This document shows, piece by piece, positions 1-12,634 of a stretch of 64,000 nt of DNA. A program made the translations under genes and the position numbers. The notes under the pieces were generated by a model. The model did not search any database, was not told where the DNA came from, and was given only the letters and a program-made list of their open reading frames with translations. The stretch comes from Onchidella celtica (taxonomy: Eukaryota > Mollusca > Gastropoda > Systellommatophora > Onchidiidae), in the NCBI GenBank assembly GCA_963931925.1, contig OZ007579.1:47247271-47311270 (forward strand). Reading direction: 5' to 3'. The number at the start of each line of letters is the position of its first letter. Position 1 is the stretch's first letter.

Positions 1-2359
1 AAATCTTACTGTGTCATACGCATTCCATGTATTGAGCTATTTCGGAGTGGGCAACTACCAACTACTCATCTAAGAGGTTGTAATCGTTCTGTTACGATAA
101 TATTAACTCTTGGCACTGTTTGTCTTCAGACCAAATCATCCCCTTTGACGGGCTCATGTTTTGATGAAAATTTCAGCTGTCAGAACTGGTTCATGTACGC
201 AACTGGGTAAGAGAGTCCAACATGTTTTTCTGCGTACGATACCAAGTTTCGTCAGAGAAGAAAGGGAAATTTGCTGTAACTTTGAAATGATTTTATTTGT
301 TAAAAACGTTAATCCTTCAGACAAGCAAATGTTGACCTTCAAAAGACAGTTATGAAAAATAAATGTTTTTCCGAAATACGATCCAACATCAAATATTTTT
401 CCGCCTTAATTAAATCAATAACTCCCTGGAGTACGTCACGTTTATATTATTTACAGAGAAATTTCGGGAATGCACCACTGATAACATGCCAGCAGAATGC
501 TTACCAATCTCAGCATTGAATATGTCGGATTGAAGGTTTAAAAAAAAAGCACATCTACGATTTGGCATTTAACAAGAGCAATGGAGTTGTTGTAATTGTT
601 TTACCAATTCAGTGTGCCGGCGATTCAGAGTTGAATTGGTACAGCATTTGCAAGTGGTACACTGCATTGAAATATATCACCAAACCTTTATAATAATAAT
701 GTGTAGTCAAAATTTAAAGGAAGCTGTTGTCACAAAATTACCACAGATAAAATGCTTGAATTCTCCTTTTTCAATATTTTGTAATGATGTCTGTTTATTG
801 TTTCCTATAGGTCAAACAATTGATTTGATAACCCACCTGTGCCCCGAAACGAACGCAATTTTCACCGGAAACAGTCGAAGATAATTTAGAAATCACACCA
901 TTATTTATCATCGTACATTTTTTTCTTTTTTTACTTTGGGACATCTAATCAAGGTGATAAATTTCATAGTAATCATAGACTAGTTTATGGCCTAAATCAC
1001 TGTCGTATTGGATAAACGAAATACGATCCTAAAGTTCAGGTTGGAATGTACATTACCGCACACTTTGTGTAAGTCTTCTCAAATTGGTTCTATTTGTACT
1101 TCCAAGTTAGAACTACATCGAGAAGGACTCGATTCAAAGAAGAATTATTTTTCCATACATTGTTAAAACGTTTCATCACGGAAAACAATATCAAGAAACA
1201 GAGTAATTCAGCAACTTCATCCATTTTTTTTTAATATGCTCCTCCAAGCACGTACTACATGGTACATGACACGACTAAGAGGAAAAAAAACAACCTATCC
1301 CATGTTTCAGAGTTAAATTTTCAATTTAGGCTAGTTCTATTTGATTCAAAAACGACTATCCATTTCTAAGCGCTTAAAAGTTTAACATGGGACAGGATAA
1401 TTCTGTCACTTTATCTTCTCTCTGTCTCTCTCTTTGCATTTATAAATAGGCTACACCATAATTGTAGACTGCTGATCCAAGCACATGTATGATGTACTAC
1501 TTGTCTAAGTAAACAAAATTATTCTATGGTCAAAGGATATTTATACATACGGGAAGAGTAGACGTGAAAGTAAAGGAAAAGAAAAGAGCACAATGATTGG
1601 CAGCCAATAAATTTCAATAAAAAATGTTGCTGCATCTTTTCCCGATATTATGTGGGTGCAGAAGTCACATAACAATTTGTGTTGTTTATATTATTTACTT
1701 CCTCGCTAATAGGATAGGCATGAACTTCAGACCGTCCCTTGTTTTCTGTAGAAGGCCGCCTTTACTGTCAATAGAAATACCATTATCTTTATGGTGGATG
1801 CGGCATTTAGGAATCTGCTGGTTTCCGCCTATTGAAGCTTGCAGCTTCAGATGTGCTTTAGCTCAGCAGAAAACTGACCCCCAACAAAATCCCATTTTCT
1901 TCTCCGAAATGAGAAATGAAGTAAAAAAAAAGTCCTTCTTTTCAGTTAATCTCACATGAAGAATATTCATGCCGCATTTATGAATTGTCGCACATAATAT
2001 ACACATTCATTTCTGCCTTTTCACATAATGTAAAAAAAGCACTACAGCATACATGCAACACTCAGATGAAACATTTTATTATAGACGTTGTCTTAAACCA
2101 TCACAGTTTCCATCATCATCCTATTAAATCATCAGTCGTTCAACGTTCTTGGATGGAAGCAGGAGATCCTGCTCTCAACTGCCACCTCTTCATTCCTTTC
2201 CAATCCTTCTATCTACACTGAATAGTCAATAAACTAACCTCCACGATAATTAAGTCACTCAACTATTTCCACACTGATTAAATAGTGCCTCCTGCTAGAG
2301 CAATAACAACGTTCATTACCCCAACCATACACATCCAAGAGACAGGCATTTCTTCAGGT
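1..2359. other. Outer left arm, no gene seen
   Basis: No convincing gene was found. Short open frames such as 612-884 and 1,624-1,959 have look-alikes at the mirrored positions of the right arm, but this follows from DNA homology and they show no domain or codon signal. A short CT tract near 1,418-1,435 is the counterpart of the long (GA)n at 24,324-24,460. The sequence around 1,575-1,600 is the empty target site of the solo LTR found in the other arm. Confidence 0.6.
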
Positions 2360-4563
2360 TCAAACAAACAAAGGAACCAGCAGACCAGTCGCTATTAGGG
2401 AAAGAATGAGTGACCTCACAAGACAAAAACTGGACAATCTCGACCAGTTACCATGGTTGACTTGCTGGTCGAAGACGGAAAAACATTTGGACTGAGAAAA
2501 TCTTTGAATTTCCTCTTCGTCTTGTTTGTAAAAGACATCTTGAGCACATCCCAGGATACACGGTTCGCCTTGTCTACTTTGTATAGCGCCTTCATATGTT
2601 TCTGTGCACAAACATACAGTGGTAGATGTGTTGTCTACGATTTCAGAAACATTATGGTCCACCTTAAGATTGAGGTATTTGTCATAAAGGTTGTAAGTTC
2701 TCAATTGCACCTGAGGTGTTCTTGAGGAAAGAACTTTTGGAGGTGTCTTTTGTGTTTTCAGATAAGATTTCAGTGCTATGGCCATCCGCAGGAGCTGTTT
2801 TACGTAGTTCAAAAAATCAACTTCTCTCGTAAAATCATAAGCTAGGACGTACAACGTCAAGTTCAGCATGGAATTATAGCCAATCAAAGGAGTAAACGTA
2901 ACATCTCCAAAGTCCTGATCGAAATGGGTTTCTAAAAAACAGTAAATAAAAGCTGACAAAGTAGTGCCCTCGTTATTCATAGATGATTCTATCTGATCGT
3001 CTGGAGACAAATCGAAATATCGACTGTATTGTAACGGAACATCGCCATCATCTGAAACTGCGATTCGCTTAAATATTTTAATTTAGCAAGTTCCATCAGG
3101 TCGCATGATGAAGCTATTGGTACAGCCGCGTAATTTACATTCAAAATTCTCATTCAACTTTTCATTTTGAGTTTTCTGTGACACGTCACACTCTGCATTT
3201 TTCCATGGCATTCTACTCAGTATATTTCTTGGTCCAGCCAAAGAGATACTCAGTTTTTCTTCAGAAAATCTCATAATGACAGAAAAGATGGGCTCAGTTC
3301 GTCTGTGCTTGAATACATCAACATTAAGTATGGCTGTCTCTTCAATTCCATTACACAAAGCGCAGTATCTGTTGTTGTAATTTAAATCACCTGGCTCTAC
3401 AATCACATAAGAAATGAAGGCCTCGCATTTATCTTGTAGAGAGGGATTTTGTAACTGTGCCTGGTCTGGGCACATTCTGATGGATTTTGGGATACAAAGC
3501 CTGTGTGAGGCATTATTAGGCAGGTTGCTGGGTGGAATGTAGGTCACTTTATCTTCACTTACCATACTCGGTGGCATCAAATTTACTTGGAAAAAATTCA
3601 TTTTGGTCATGAATCTAGTGACCCACATGACAGCTTGGGATTCTGGTTTTGCATTACAAGAGAAGATTTGCCAGTTTCTGTAGACCAGGCCAGTGGTCTT
3701 GTCAGTTACAGGTGTGTTTGTATAAAACTGATCACTGAAGAAACCTCTTCTAAATCGTCTCCTTTGGTCAAGTCTACAGACACTGGTGTAGTGACATCCA
3801 CATGTGTCTTCCGTTGGTCACCATGGCCAGTCCAACTTTGAGAAAAATATGTGTTTGATCTGGACTTTTCAGGACAGCTTGAAATGAATAACATCCCCTC
3901 CTTGTAACATTCAACCTCCACATCCCTCATCTTTCCATAAAGATTGATCCCTTCTTCCATTACTTCGGGGCATTCATTTGCCATATCTTCACAACAGATT
4001 TTGTAGGCTGTACACTGGACATCACAGGAACAGGGCATCTGGAACAATTGACCACATTTACTACGACAAGAGGCCTCCACGTTTATCTTGACATTTGACT
4101 CTTCGCCACCAGTGGAGAGATCCGAGCTTTGAGCCAAAGAATTCTCAATGTCTCCAGATTTCAAACCCGCAATTTGCTGTCTGTCCATTGATACTGTTGA
4201 AGGGAAATCGTGTTTTGTAGATTGTGTGACTGAACTGAGGCCATTTGAGTGGCCAAGTTCTCCACCAGGAATCATCATTTTAAGGGTGACAAATGTCTTC
4301 TTGATGACAGGCATTGACGTCTGTGTACTCGGACCGAACACCTCAGTGTTTGACCCATGTATGGGATCAATAGATGTGTCCTTGGGCGACGGGCTGGTGG
4401 GACTGACATTCGGTACAGGAATAATTTCTCCTTTATCAGATACCATTGCATGTAATCTGTTATGCTCGTTTTGAGATTTAGGATGAAGCAGTTTATCGCT
4501 GCAATTGGTGTTCATATTCGAAGAAAACAGCAGAATACAGAGGAATGCATGAAAGACTGCCAT
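2360..4563 (-). pseudogene. Somatomedin-B-domain secreted/membrane-anchored protein, left copy, broken
   Basis: The frame opens with a hydrophobic signal peptide (MAVFHAFLCILLFSS) after a fair start context (CACAATGG), then a Ser/Thr/Pro-rich linker. Residues about 166-198 are a somatomedin B domain, with all eight cysteines spaced C-x3-C-x7-C-x-C-x3-C-x5-CC-x6-C. Downstream is a Cys-rich ectodomain with the motif NRYCALCNG, a pattern I associate from memory with lophotrochozoan adhesion-type receptors. The C-terminus is hydrophobic (LILSLIATGLLVPLFV), which fits a GPI signal or a single membrane anchor; no seven-helix domain follows. Breaks: a frameshift near 3,705-3,720 separates the SMB part (3,706-4,563) from the ectodomain, and a TAA at 3,083-3,085 replaces a Lys codon of the right-arm copy. 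Two in-frame deletions relative to that copy lie further on. The protein probably acted outside the cell; its partner is unknown. Confidence 0.75.
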
Positions 4564-5327
4564 TGTGTCATAAATGCCCGTCCAAATCTGAAATATTATT
4601 ATGTAAGAGTGAAATAATGAAAAAACAACATGTAATAATTAGGTATCACTTTTATCTCATTTCGTCGTAGACATAAGTAGAATAGCAATCCATTTCCATT
4701 AGAGTCTTTAGATGAGGCTAGTTTGTTTTCTTTAATTGTGGCTCCTGATTTATATTTTTACACTCTTGACTCCTTGGTCGCATGGTGAATTTAAAAAAAA
4801 AAAAAAATTCTGAAAGAATATCCTGCCAGGTTCATTTTCACCAGGATGCCCTGTGCTCTAATGTAACTCAGTAATGTAATCATCTTGGTGCTAATGTTCC
4901 ACGTGGCAGAAAACAGCGGGACCCATGTGGCAAAATATGGGCCCTTCGGTCCACCTTTTACCAGTCAGGCCTCAAAGCAAACCTGGAATAATGTTATGAT
5001 AGTTAAAGACATGTTTTTTAGTATAACATCTGAGATTCTTTATAGAGAGATGTGTTCTGTAGGATAGTGTGACACGACTTAGACCATTAATTTTTAGCGG
5101 TCCCAGCAGGGTTGCTATGTAATATTTGTACCGTTTCTGCGCGTCATTTCATAATACAGTTCGTTGTCCGTCCAACGTAGTATCAACAAGTTTCACATCA
5201 ATTTTGCAAGAAAGCGTTACAAAGTCTTGGTTAGAGTAAGGTTTTATACATACAGAGAAGCATGTAGCAAAAATATTTCTGGTTATAATTTCAAATCTAC
5301 TAAAGATACTAACTGCGGATGGTTGTT
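4564..5327. other. 5' flank of the left SMB gene copy
   Basis: No gene was found. The block mirrors 19,178-19,962 of the right arm and should contain the ancestral promoter or 5' exon of the somatomedin-B gene, but I see no clear TATA box or splice pair. There is a poly-A run at about 4,794-4,806. Confidence 0.5.
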
Positions 5328-5384
5328 GGGCACTTGTATCAGGGCACTTGTAGCAGGGCACTTGTAGCAGGGCACTTGTAGCAG
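5328..5384 (+). repeat. 14-bp minisatellite, 4 copies (left arm)
   Basis: There are four copies of a 14-bp unit (GGGCACTTGTAGCA and one variant). The same array in the right arm (18,965-19,177) has 15 copies. Confidence 0.9.
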
Positions 5385-5548
5385 TGTGTCTTTCTATCCG
5401 ATCATTCTGTTATCCTATCTATTGTCTTGCTTCTTCCTTACACAACATGGTCGTTAGTGTGTCGACGTGCTTTCTCCAAAGTCACACTTCAATTGAGATA
5501 CTGACCACTTAGTAATCACCATGACCATTCGTTCCATGTGGCAGAAAG

Positions 5549-7382
5549 CAACCAACTCGATGTCGCAGAAAAAAAAAAGTAGCCAACACACAACAGCCTT
5601 TTTGTGGCTTAATCGTGGCCATCTCCATAAATTGTTACTGCCATTTCTGAAACGAAAAGTTTATTTTGGCAGGCGAAACAAACTTAGCCTGACCATTGTA
5701 CTTTCCTCAAATTTCACTGCACAGACAGTACACCCATTTTGGTCAAAACTGATTGTTAATCCGAACAATAAAATATGTATTAAATAATGGAAGTGCACGA
5801 AATCCAATATTAATCAACTGCAGTCTTGGTGCAAACAAAAAAACTAGACACAATAAGATGAGACAGTTAGTACATAAAGTGTGCACAGATTTCGAAATCG
5901 CCACCAGCGGCGAATGCGAGGAGGTCATGAACATTGCTATATTTTACATAACCAGTGTAGGGAAATCTTGAACTCTGTTCACTGTTCAGTTATCACAGTA
6001 GACCTTTATTAAAGTCACGTATTTTGTAATCATGAGTTCAGTCCCGGTAGGAAAACGCTGGCTTTTTTTTTTAGTCGCAGTAGCACTTCGTACAGTTCTG
6101 CATCATTAATGTATCACTGTATCGAGCATTCTTTTCACTAGTAACTGCCCCATTCTTCGAATGGTAAAAAAACAAAGCTCACCACTCCAGACCGAAAGGA
6201 ATCAGCACAAAGACATTGACGTCGAGACACTTTGGGTCATCCACATAAAATCGGCGATCAATAGATAGACAGCATAGTATTACAGTAGTACACAGTGCAC
6301 AGTAGTGCGCACCAAGCATTTTTCATGGGCTCATGTGTTCGTAAAAAATGATCTAAATATTTACGCACAGTTTTCTTGGTATGAATGAATGGCACTCACC
6401 TCATCTGTATAACACTAAACTCGGTATCACTATCAAAGTTTTTTTGGCGTGGCTGGATCGTGAACTCTAGTTTACATTTCCGGTAAGAGGCGGAAATGAC
6501 GAAATTGACGGAATTACATTATCACGTCGTATTCGCAATCATGAATTGATAACTGATAATTATAACTGAATTTCTGGGAAAAGTAAAGAGTTTCGGGAAA
6601 AAATTAGCTCCACACGTACAGGCTTAATAAATTTTACATACATGTGCCAAGTTTCATTTCTCTACGTTGCGTAGTAAAAAAGCCTTTGCGGTCGCAAAGC
6701 TGGGCCCAAGCTCCATTATTATATGATGCAATTCGCCATGGACCCCGGCCCCAGCCAGCACGCAAACTGTGTGCATGATTTTTTTTAGTGGGGTGAAGAA
6801 GGGAGTGTCTCATCTCATTGTATCTAGTGTCTTTGGTGCAACTACGATGAGTTTTATCAATGTCTCATGCATTTCCATAGCTGAGGAGTTGAATATTTGA
6901 GTCAAACATGGATACTACAAGGGCGAGCCTTCAGGATCTTCCGTGAGCGGGGAGGACGGTAGGGGGCGCTATGTTTGTCTTGTCGATGGGTATTTTTATA
7001 GTAAATTCGCAACCTGGCGATTAACACGTAGAATATGATCTCTCTGAATTACTAAAGATGTGTAACCCATAATTATGGTACACCCTCCCAAATAAATACT
7101 TTTCTGCAGGCTTTCTTACTTCTTTTTACACCAAGAAAAGTTACTTTTTTTTTTTTTAAGGTTCACGCTGTATTTAAAACGAGGGATGTTGTGTTACCTG
7201 GCTGCGATTTTTCATAAACGGTGAGTAAGCTTTGGTAAACAGCCAACGGGAGAGCGGCTTGCCCAAAAGAATTTCCCTCTAACTAAACATGAGCCTAAAC
7301 TGTTTACATTGTTTTGTATTACTTTGGGTGCTCTGGTTCGGCACGATTTAATCCAAACCTTTCCAAGATGTTCAACTGCTCT
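5549..7382. other. Left-arm-specific 1.8-kb block of unknown nature
   Basis: The right arm reads straight across this point: the sequence around 18,790-18,815 joins the equivalents of 5,548 and 7,383. Either 1.8 kb was inserted here or it was deleted there. I see no long ORF, terminal inverted repeat or clear target duplication. Short frames at 5,521-5,971 have no recognisable domain. Confidence 0.6.
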
Positions 7383-7480
7383 ATGCTTATCACCCACACA
7401 CAGATCTGCGGCTTGCACGTTATTGTTGCGGAAAAACACAATCCTTGGATCCACGAAAATCAAAACAATTTGAACAATAA

Positions 7481-9388
7481 TCCTTCATCCCAAAAACTGC
7501 ACACAAACACACTATAACAAGAATATCACTGTCTCAATTCAGTACAGGATGTTTAATAGATGGACAAATAAGAGAAAAATAGTCGATTTGACCAACAAAA
7601 GGGAGACGATCATTATACGCCTGGAAAAAGTGATTTAGATGTATTACTTAATGAATTCCAGCCTGTCAATTTGGATGAAACCATGAAATTATTACTATCG
7701 TCATCAAACAAAACATGTATGTTAGATGCCATTCCGACTTGGATTCTCAAATCATGTGCTAGAGAACTCGCCCCATCAATAACATCTATTGTGAACAGCA
7801 GTTTTCATGAATCCACAGTACCGGTCGCACTAAAACAAGCACTCGTGACCCCTCTTCTCAAAAAGCCCAGCCTCGATCGCAACAACATGAGCAACTATCG
7901 ACCCGTTTCCAACATTGCTTTCCTTTCTAAAGTCATCGAAAGATTGGTTGCAATGCAATTGAAGGCGCATCTTACCAACAATGACCTCTCTGTGAAATTT
8001 CAATCTGCCTACAAAGAGTTTCACTCTACGGAAACTGCCCTCTTGCGAGTCCACAATGACATCATCAGATATGCAGACCAGAAACAATGTGTGGCGCTCA
8101 TTCTTCTTGACCTCAGCGCTGCATTTGATACGATTGACCAGGCTCTACTCTTAGCGCGACTGAGATCATATTTCAAGATTGGAGGGAAGGCATTAGAATG
8201 GATTAAATCTTACCTAACTGACCGATCACAATCAGTTCTCATTCATTCCTCAACATCTGGAAGGGGTGCAATAACATCACCATCAGCACCACTTATCTAT
8301 GGGGTGCCTCAAGGCTCTGTCTTAGGGCCCATTTTGTTCATCATGTACACATCACCCCTATCAGACATCATCAGCAGTCATGGATTGGATTATCACCTGT
8401 ACGCTGATGACACCCAAGTGTACATTCCCATCTGCCAAGGTGATGAGCAACAACGGATCCAGGCCATCGAGAACTGCTTACAGGATGTCAAGCAATGGAT
8501 GTTTGACAATAAACTCAAACTCAATGACAGCAAAACTGAGATAATTTTACTTGGAGCAAAAAATTCTAGATCTAATGTGAAAATTGATAACTTAAATCTT
8601 GACGGTACTACCATCAACGTAACATCTGGAGCCATTAAGAACCTTGGCGTCTATTTCGACTCAGACCTGTCCATGAAAACCTATGTTACAAAACTTTGCC
8701 AAACAATGCACTTTCACTTGCGGAATATCAGTAAGATCAGAAAATGTATTGATGAAGAGACCGCAAAGATTCTGGTCCAGGCATTTATTGTCAGTCATCT
8801 AGATTATTGCAACTCTTTGCTCATTGGTATCCCTGAGGCAACTATTTATAGATTACAAAAGATCCAGAACAAGGCTGCTAGACTTGTTACTTTATCAAAA
8901 ACATCAGAACATATTCAACCAGTTCTTCAAAACCTTCATTGGTTGCCTGTTAGAGATCGTATTCGATTTAAGATTTTATGCATTGTGTTTAAATGCCTCA
9001 ATCAAAGCTCACCAGAATATCTTGCAGAGCTCATTGAAAAATACATCCCACCCAAGAAATTGAGATCAGCAGAAGCAAATTTTATTAGTAGTGCCCAGAT
9101 CAAGAACAATCATGGGAGAAAGAGCTTTTTCAGTGTGTGCACCTAAAATGTGGAATGACTTGACTGATCATGTGAAACATTCAAACAGCTTGATCCAATT
9201 CAAAAGAAAACTTAAAACAGCGTTGTTTACAAAAGCGTATACGCAGGATATGTAACATTCTTGAGACAGTGATTAGGTATAGGTTGATGAAAAGGTGTGT
9301 TGTGTGACTGAGAGAACTGTTAAGCGCTTTAGAGCACTCTTCTGTGGAATCAGGCGCTATAGAAATGATTTATTATTATTATTATTAT
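7481..9388 (+). mobile_element. 5'-truncated LINE (CR1/L2/Rex1-like) insertion
   Basis: This block is absent from the right arm, where the flanks meet near 18,655-18,715. It holds a reverse transcriptase frame and ends in a (TTA)n tail (ATGATTTATTATTATTATT), as expected for target-primed insertion. The endonuclease and any ORF1 are missing, so it is a 5'-truncated copy. It inserted after the arms formed. Confidence 0.85.
7671..9255 (+). pseudogene. LINE reverse transcriptase fragment
   Basis: The open frame 7,671-9,146 (491 residues) contains a nearly complete non-LTR reverse transcriptase. It has LDLSAAFDTID (first catalytic Asp), YGVPQGSVLGPILF, and HLYADDTQVYI with the catalytic ADD pair. 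The thumb and C-terminal region typical of this clade follow (HLDYCNSLL, KIQNKAARLV, LHWLPV). The endonuclease is missing. Near 9,115 the frame shifts, and the usual ending (AFSVCAPKMWNDL through KAYTQDM and a stop at about 9,255) continues in another frame. The RT core is unbroken, which suggests a fairly young copy. The CR1/L2/Rex1 clade is assigned from motif style, without a tree. Confidence 0.85.
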
Positions 9389-9599
9389 TCGACAGGAAAG
9401 TTCAATTTGACTTTCGACACACGCCGGATCGGTCGGTGGCAAGGCAGCATAATTATAGAGGAGCATTTATTATGTTTTTGTATCTGCATTTTGTACACTT
9501 CTTTAATTCCATTTGGGAAATTTTGTATTTGTGTCATTACAGCCCTTACAACTGGAGCAGGCACGTCCTTGCCGCAGTGCAGCGCCGATCGGCGTTTTT

Positions 9600-9846
9600 T
9601 TTTGGGGGGGGGGGGGGGGTGATGGGGAAAGGGGGAGTAGTAACGATACATTTGATTTAATTTTGCTCCAGCAGGGGCCTGTTGGGCCTGCTCTTCTCGA
9701 TTTCGTCCTTATCCGAGAAAACTAGGTGCTCGATCCTACCTACCCTGGGATCAGGGACAAGAAATTATGAATGCACCGATTGGGATTCGAACCCGGTAGC
9801 CTCGGCTTGAGAGGCGAGTACCTTGCCTTTAGACCACCCTGTCCCC
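9600..9846 (-). mobile_element. tRNA-derived SINE, left-arm copy
   Basis: On the minus strand a tRNA-like head starts at 9,846 (GGGGACAGGG). It has a perfect A box (TGGTCTAAAGG, 9,826-9,836) and a perfect B box (GGTTCGAATCC, 9,783-9,793) for RNA polymerase III. A non-tRNA body follows, ending at a C-rich tract on the minus strand near 9,603-9,620. The orthologous copy lies at 18,111-18,400, so the insertion predates the duplication. It is not a functional tRNA, because the acceptor stem does not close. Confidence 0.75.
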
Positions 9847-10055
9847 AAAATACCGCCATTAAAACTAAACTCAGCCTCCAGTCTCTATTTCCCCCAGCCT
9901 CATGGCAATGGGCAAGTGAAATCTAAATGTGTGTGAACTGAAAACATCTTTGACCTCCATAGTATAAATAAGAAATGATTTTATACAGTTAATTCGAAGG
10001 CCGGGTTGCAAACTATCGTAACTGGGTTTTTAACAAATTTTCATATGAAGCAAAA

Positions 10056-10740
10056 AACTTCTTCTTCTGTGTTCTTCGTGTCAAACTGCCTCTATCAGGA
10101 GGCCGGTAGCCTTTATGAAGGACGCTTTGCTCCTCTGCTGCCCCATATAGCAACTCTGCAGTTGCTGTGGTAACGGCGGCCATATTGAATTTTCACTACA
10201 TTTTTAAATTAATAATTTTGTGAAAACCATCTGTTGAAATGAGCTCAAAGTTTGCAGACAAGGCAAAAATTGGTATGCAAAGAGCGTTACAACGCCATAT
10301 TTTCAATAAATTTATCCAATTGGTCATATTCCAACATTGAAGCAGTATGTCACATTTTTATTCCCCCAAAAACTGACAAAACAGTTTTCTAATTACTTTG
10401 TCTGAAAAAATGTCATATATGACCCAAATCGGCCATGTAACATCAAAGTATATATATTATTATTCAATGACACATGTGCAGATTTTGAGGGCAATCTGTT
10501 CACTAGTTATGGAGAAACTTAAGAACTGAAATTATGAAAAAATGCGTTAAAAACAAAAGGGCCCTAAGGGCATTCTAATTTGCTCTAACTCACAAACAAA
10601 TATCACATATAACCCAAATCGGCCATTGTAATATCCAAGAACATACATCCAATTACACATGTGCAAAGTTTGGGGGCAATCTGTCCGGTGGTTACGGAGA
10701 AATTAAGAATTGAAATTGTTTTTCAATTTTGTCTAGACCT
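10056..10740. other. Left-arm-specific block with dispersed repeat
   Basis: About 690 bp here replaces about 60 bp of the right arm. It includes a motif around 10,160-10,200 (GGTAACGGCGGCCAT, then a TTGAATTTTCACT-like run). Similar motifs occur at about 15,080-15,110 and 54,395-54,425, so this is part of a dispersed repeat. No gene was seen. Confidence 0.5.
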
Positions 10741-12142
10741 AGTCCCAGTGGTCAGGTCATTTAACCCTTACTTTGCAGGATTAAACCCTAAACTTGGAGG
10801 ACTGTCATAGGTTAAAAACATACCAAATCTTTTTTTTAATTTAAATTTTAAAGACTGGTTACCATAGTTTCCCATGAATTACTTCCCCAAAAGTAAATCT
10901 CAAATCTGTTTCTCTCAGCTACTGCCAATAGACTGTTAAATCAGGTGACTTTTTTATGTTCAGCGGTAGCCTGGCTCAACCAATGAAATGGCATTGCCAT
11001 ATGTGTTAATGTACAGATTTCACAGTTCCCATTACACTACTGAACTGATCTAGACAACTGCATTTAGTTAAAACATCCTTGTTAGAGCACGATAATTCTC
11101 CTCTGACAGCAGCAGTATTAACAAAACACGTCAAAAAGTGACCACCAAGTTAAGCCTGGGAGCACAGCCATAAAGGATATCTCATAGTACAAAATCTGAG
11201 AATTTTCATAAAGCTTGCGTTGCTACCAGAAGACAGGCAAATTTTTTAGCGTCGAAAGTTTCTCTTGTCATTTCATAATACAAATCTACCAAGGGTGTAT
11301 TTCGAAATATTTCACTCACAAAATCAAAACTTTAAATTTAAGCCGACATTTCTTTGGCGATGTTCACATACTAAATATGAATGGAAGCGTTACAGCCTCT
11401 GCCAAATAACGTACCTGGGTTCACGCAATAGGAAGAAAGACACAGGAAATGGTGAGCAACTTCGTATTAACGGTTAGTTTTCAATTCTTATTGGCTGACA
11501 AATATACAGCTACATAAATTGAATAAGAAAACAGAAAGATAAGTGTTAATTAGTTTTGGTGTCTCAACGTATTAAAGTGATTTATTTCACTATAGGGCAA
11601 CTGAAACATTCTGTGATATTTTACGTCATGTCAGAAAAACGCCTTAGGTTATTATCTCACCGAATTAAAAAGTCCATAAATCATTGATTTATCGTAGCCG
11701 CTCCCTGTGACGGCAGGTAACCATTAATTAATTGTTTAATCTCAGAGATTATCTTCCTGAACGTAGAGCGTCTTGTGGGATAGAAGAGGATTTTTATTTC
11801 TCGACGACCACCTTTCCTTCATTCTTGGTCTATTGTTTTTTTTTGGGGGGGGGGGGTGGGGGTGGGGGTGGGATGGGGAAGGAGTTTTACATTATAAGAT
11901 ATAGCTGAACAGTGAATAATAAAAAATTCATCATCTTTTAATTTGTTGTCGTTCTGCTCGAATTTTCACCCTGCCGTTTCCTGTCCGTTCACCAACACTA
12001 TTACGGGGGAAAAGGGCGCTGTCGATATCACTCAATGGTCCTAAAGAAATGTTGACAAAATAGACCAGTTTACTGCTCAAAATAATGCAGTAATCAAAGA
12101 ATGAGGATAATTTCCTGCTAGATTATGGTGGGACCACAACAA
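10741..12142. other. Inner left arm, no gene
   Basis: This stretch is mirrored by 14,862-14,941 and 16,840-17,860. Short ORFs such as 11,215-11,409 have mirrored counterparts (17,193-17,381) but no domain signal. A G-rich tract lies at 11,845-11,880. Confidence 0.6.
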
Positions 12143-12391
12143 TAAAAAGTAACGAAAGAGGTTTATTGCTGGGGAGCGGACAGATACGGAAAAACTGGAC
12201 CATACATACAGACCAGGACAAACTATGTAGAAAAAAAAAACAAAAAGCAAGTTTTCGGTATAGGAGACTTTCTTCTTGCACAGTATTATTATTTATATTA
12301 CAAAGGAAGTAAGGCCTCCATCGTCATCATGAAAGGCTCTTTATCCACTGAGCCTTAAATTCTACAAAATAGCATATTACTCATACTACTA

Positions 12392-12634
12392 CTATTTCCT
12401 GTTGCACCCAATGGTGTTTAGGGCAGCAACAAAGGATATCCAGCCCTGTCTGTCCTGGGCCATCTTTGCAAGAGTTCCCCATGAGTGATTGAAGGATTTC
12501 ATCTCTGCCTCGATTGTTCTCCGCCAGGTTGCCTTGGGTCTGCCTCGCTTGCGCCGTCCCTCCGGTGTCCACTGAAGTGCTGTTTTGGTTATAGAATTTG
12601 CTTCCTTTCGCAGCACGTGTCCAGCCATCTCCAT
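12392..12634 (-). pseudogene. LINE ORF2 C-terminal remnant
   Basis: The translated fragment reads GHVLRKEANSITKTALQW, then GRRKRGRPKATWRRTIEAEM, then AQDRQGW. This is the conserved basic C-terminal tail of many non-LTR retrotransposon polyproteins (GHVLRM, KRGRPK.TWRRT, A.DR..WR). A run of TACTACTAC follows on the plus side of its 3' end. Only the terminal 80 residues remain, so the copy was strongly 5'-truncated on insertion. Confidence 0.75.

Larger units (their letters stand above)
1..12142 (+). repeat. Left arm of giant imperfect inverted duplication
   Basis: The reverse complement of this arm can be followed, with many indels, in 14,862-25,852. Anchor pairs that I matched by eye are 1-120 with 25,735-25,852, 2,360-4,563 with 19,963-22,188, 5,390-5,548 with 18,800-18,965, 7,387-7,480 with 18,700-18,795, 9,388-10,056 with 17,890-18,660, 10,740-11,750 with 16,840-17,860, and 12,053-12,142 with 14,862-14,941. 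The match begins at base 1, so the arm probably continues outside the window. Arm-specific blocks are 5,549-7,382, 7,481-9,388 and 10,056-10,740. The arms are clearly diverged, so this is not a hairpin-read artefact. Confidence 0.9.

Noticed and set aside
612..884. ORF with a mirrored look-alike at 25,091-25,318
   Set aside because: The similarity follows from the inverted duplication of DNA; no domain, and the frames break by indels.
1624..1959. ORF similar to the minus-strand ORF 22,614-22,991
   Set aside because: The likeness again comes from arm homology only. There is no coding signature and no splice or start support.
9765..9846. Functional tRNA gene
   Set aside because: A and B boxes are perfect, but the acceptor stem does not pair and a SINE body follows; called a SINE.
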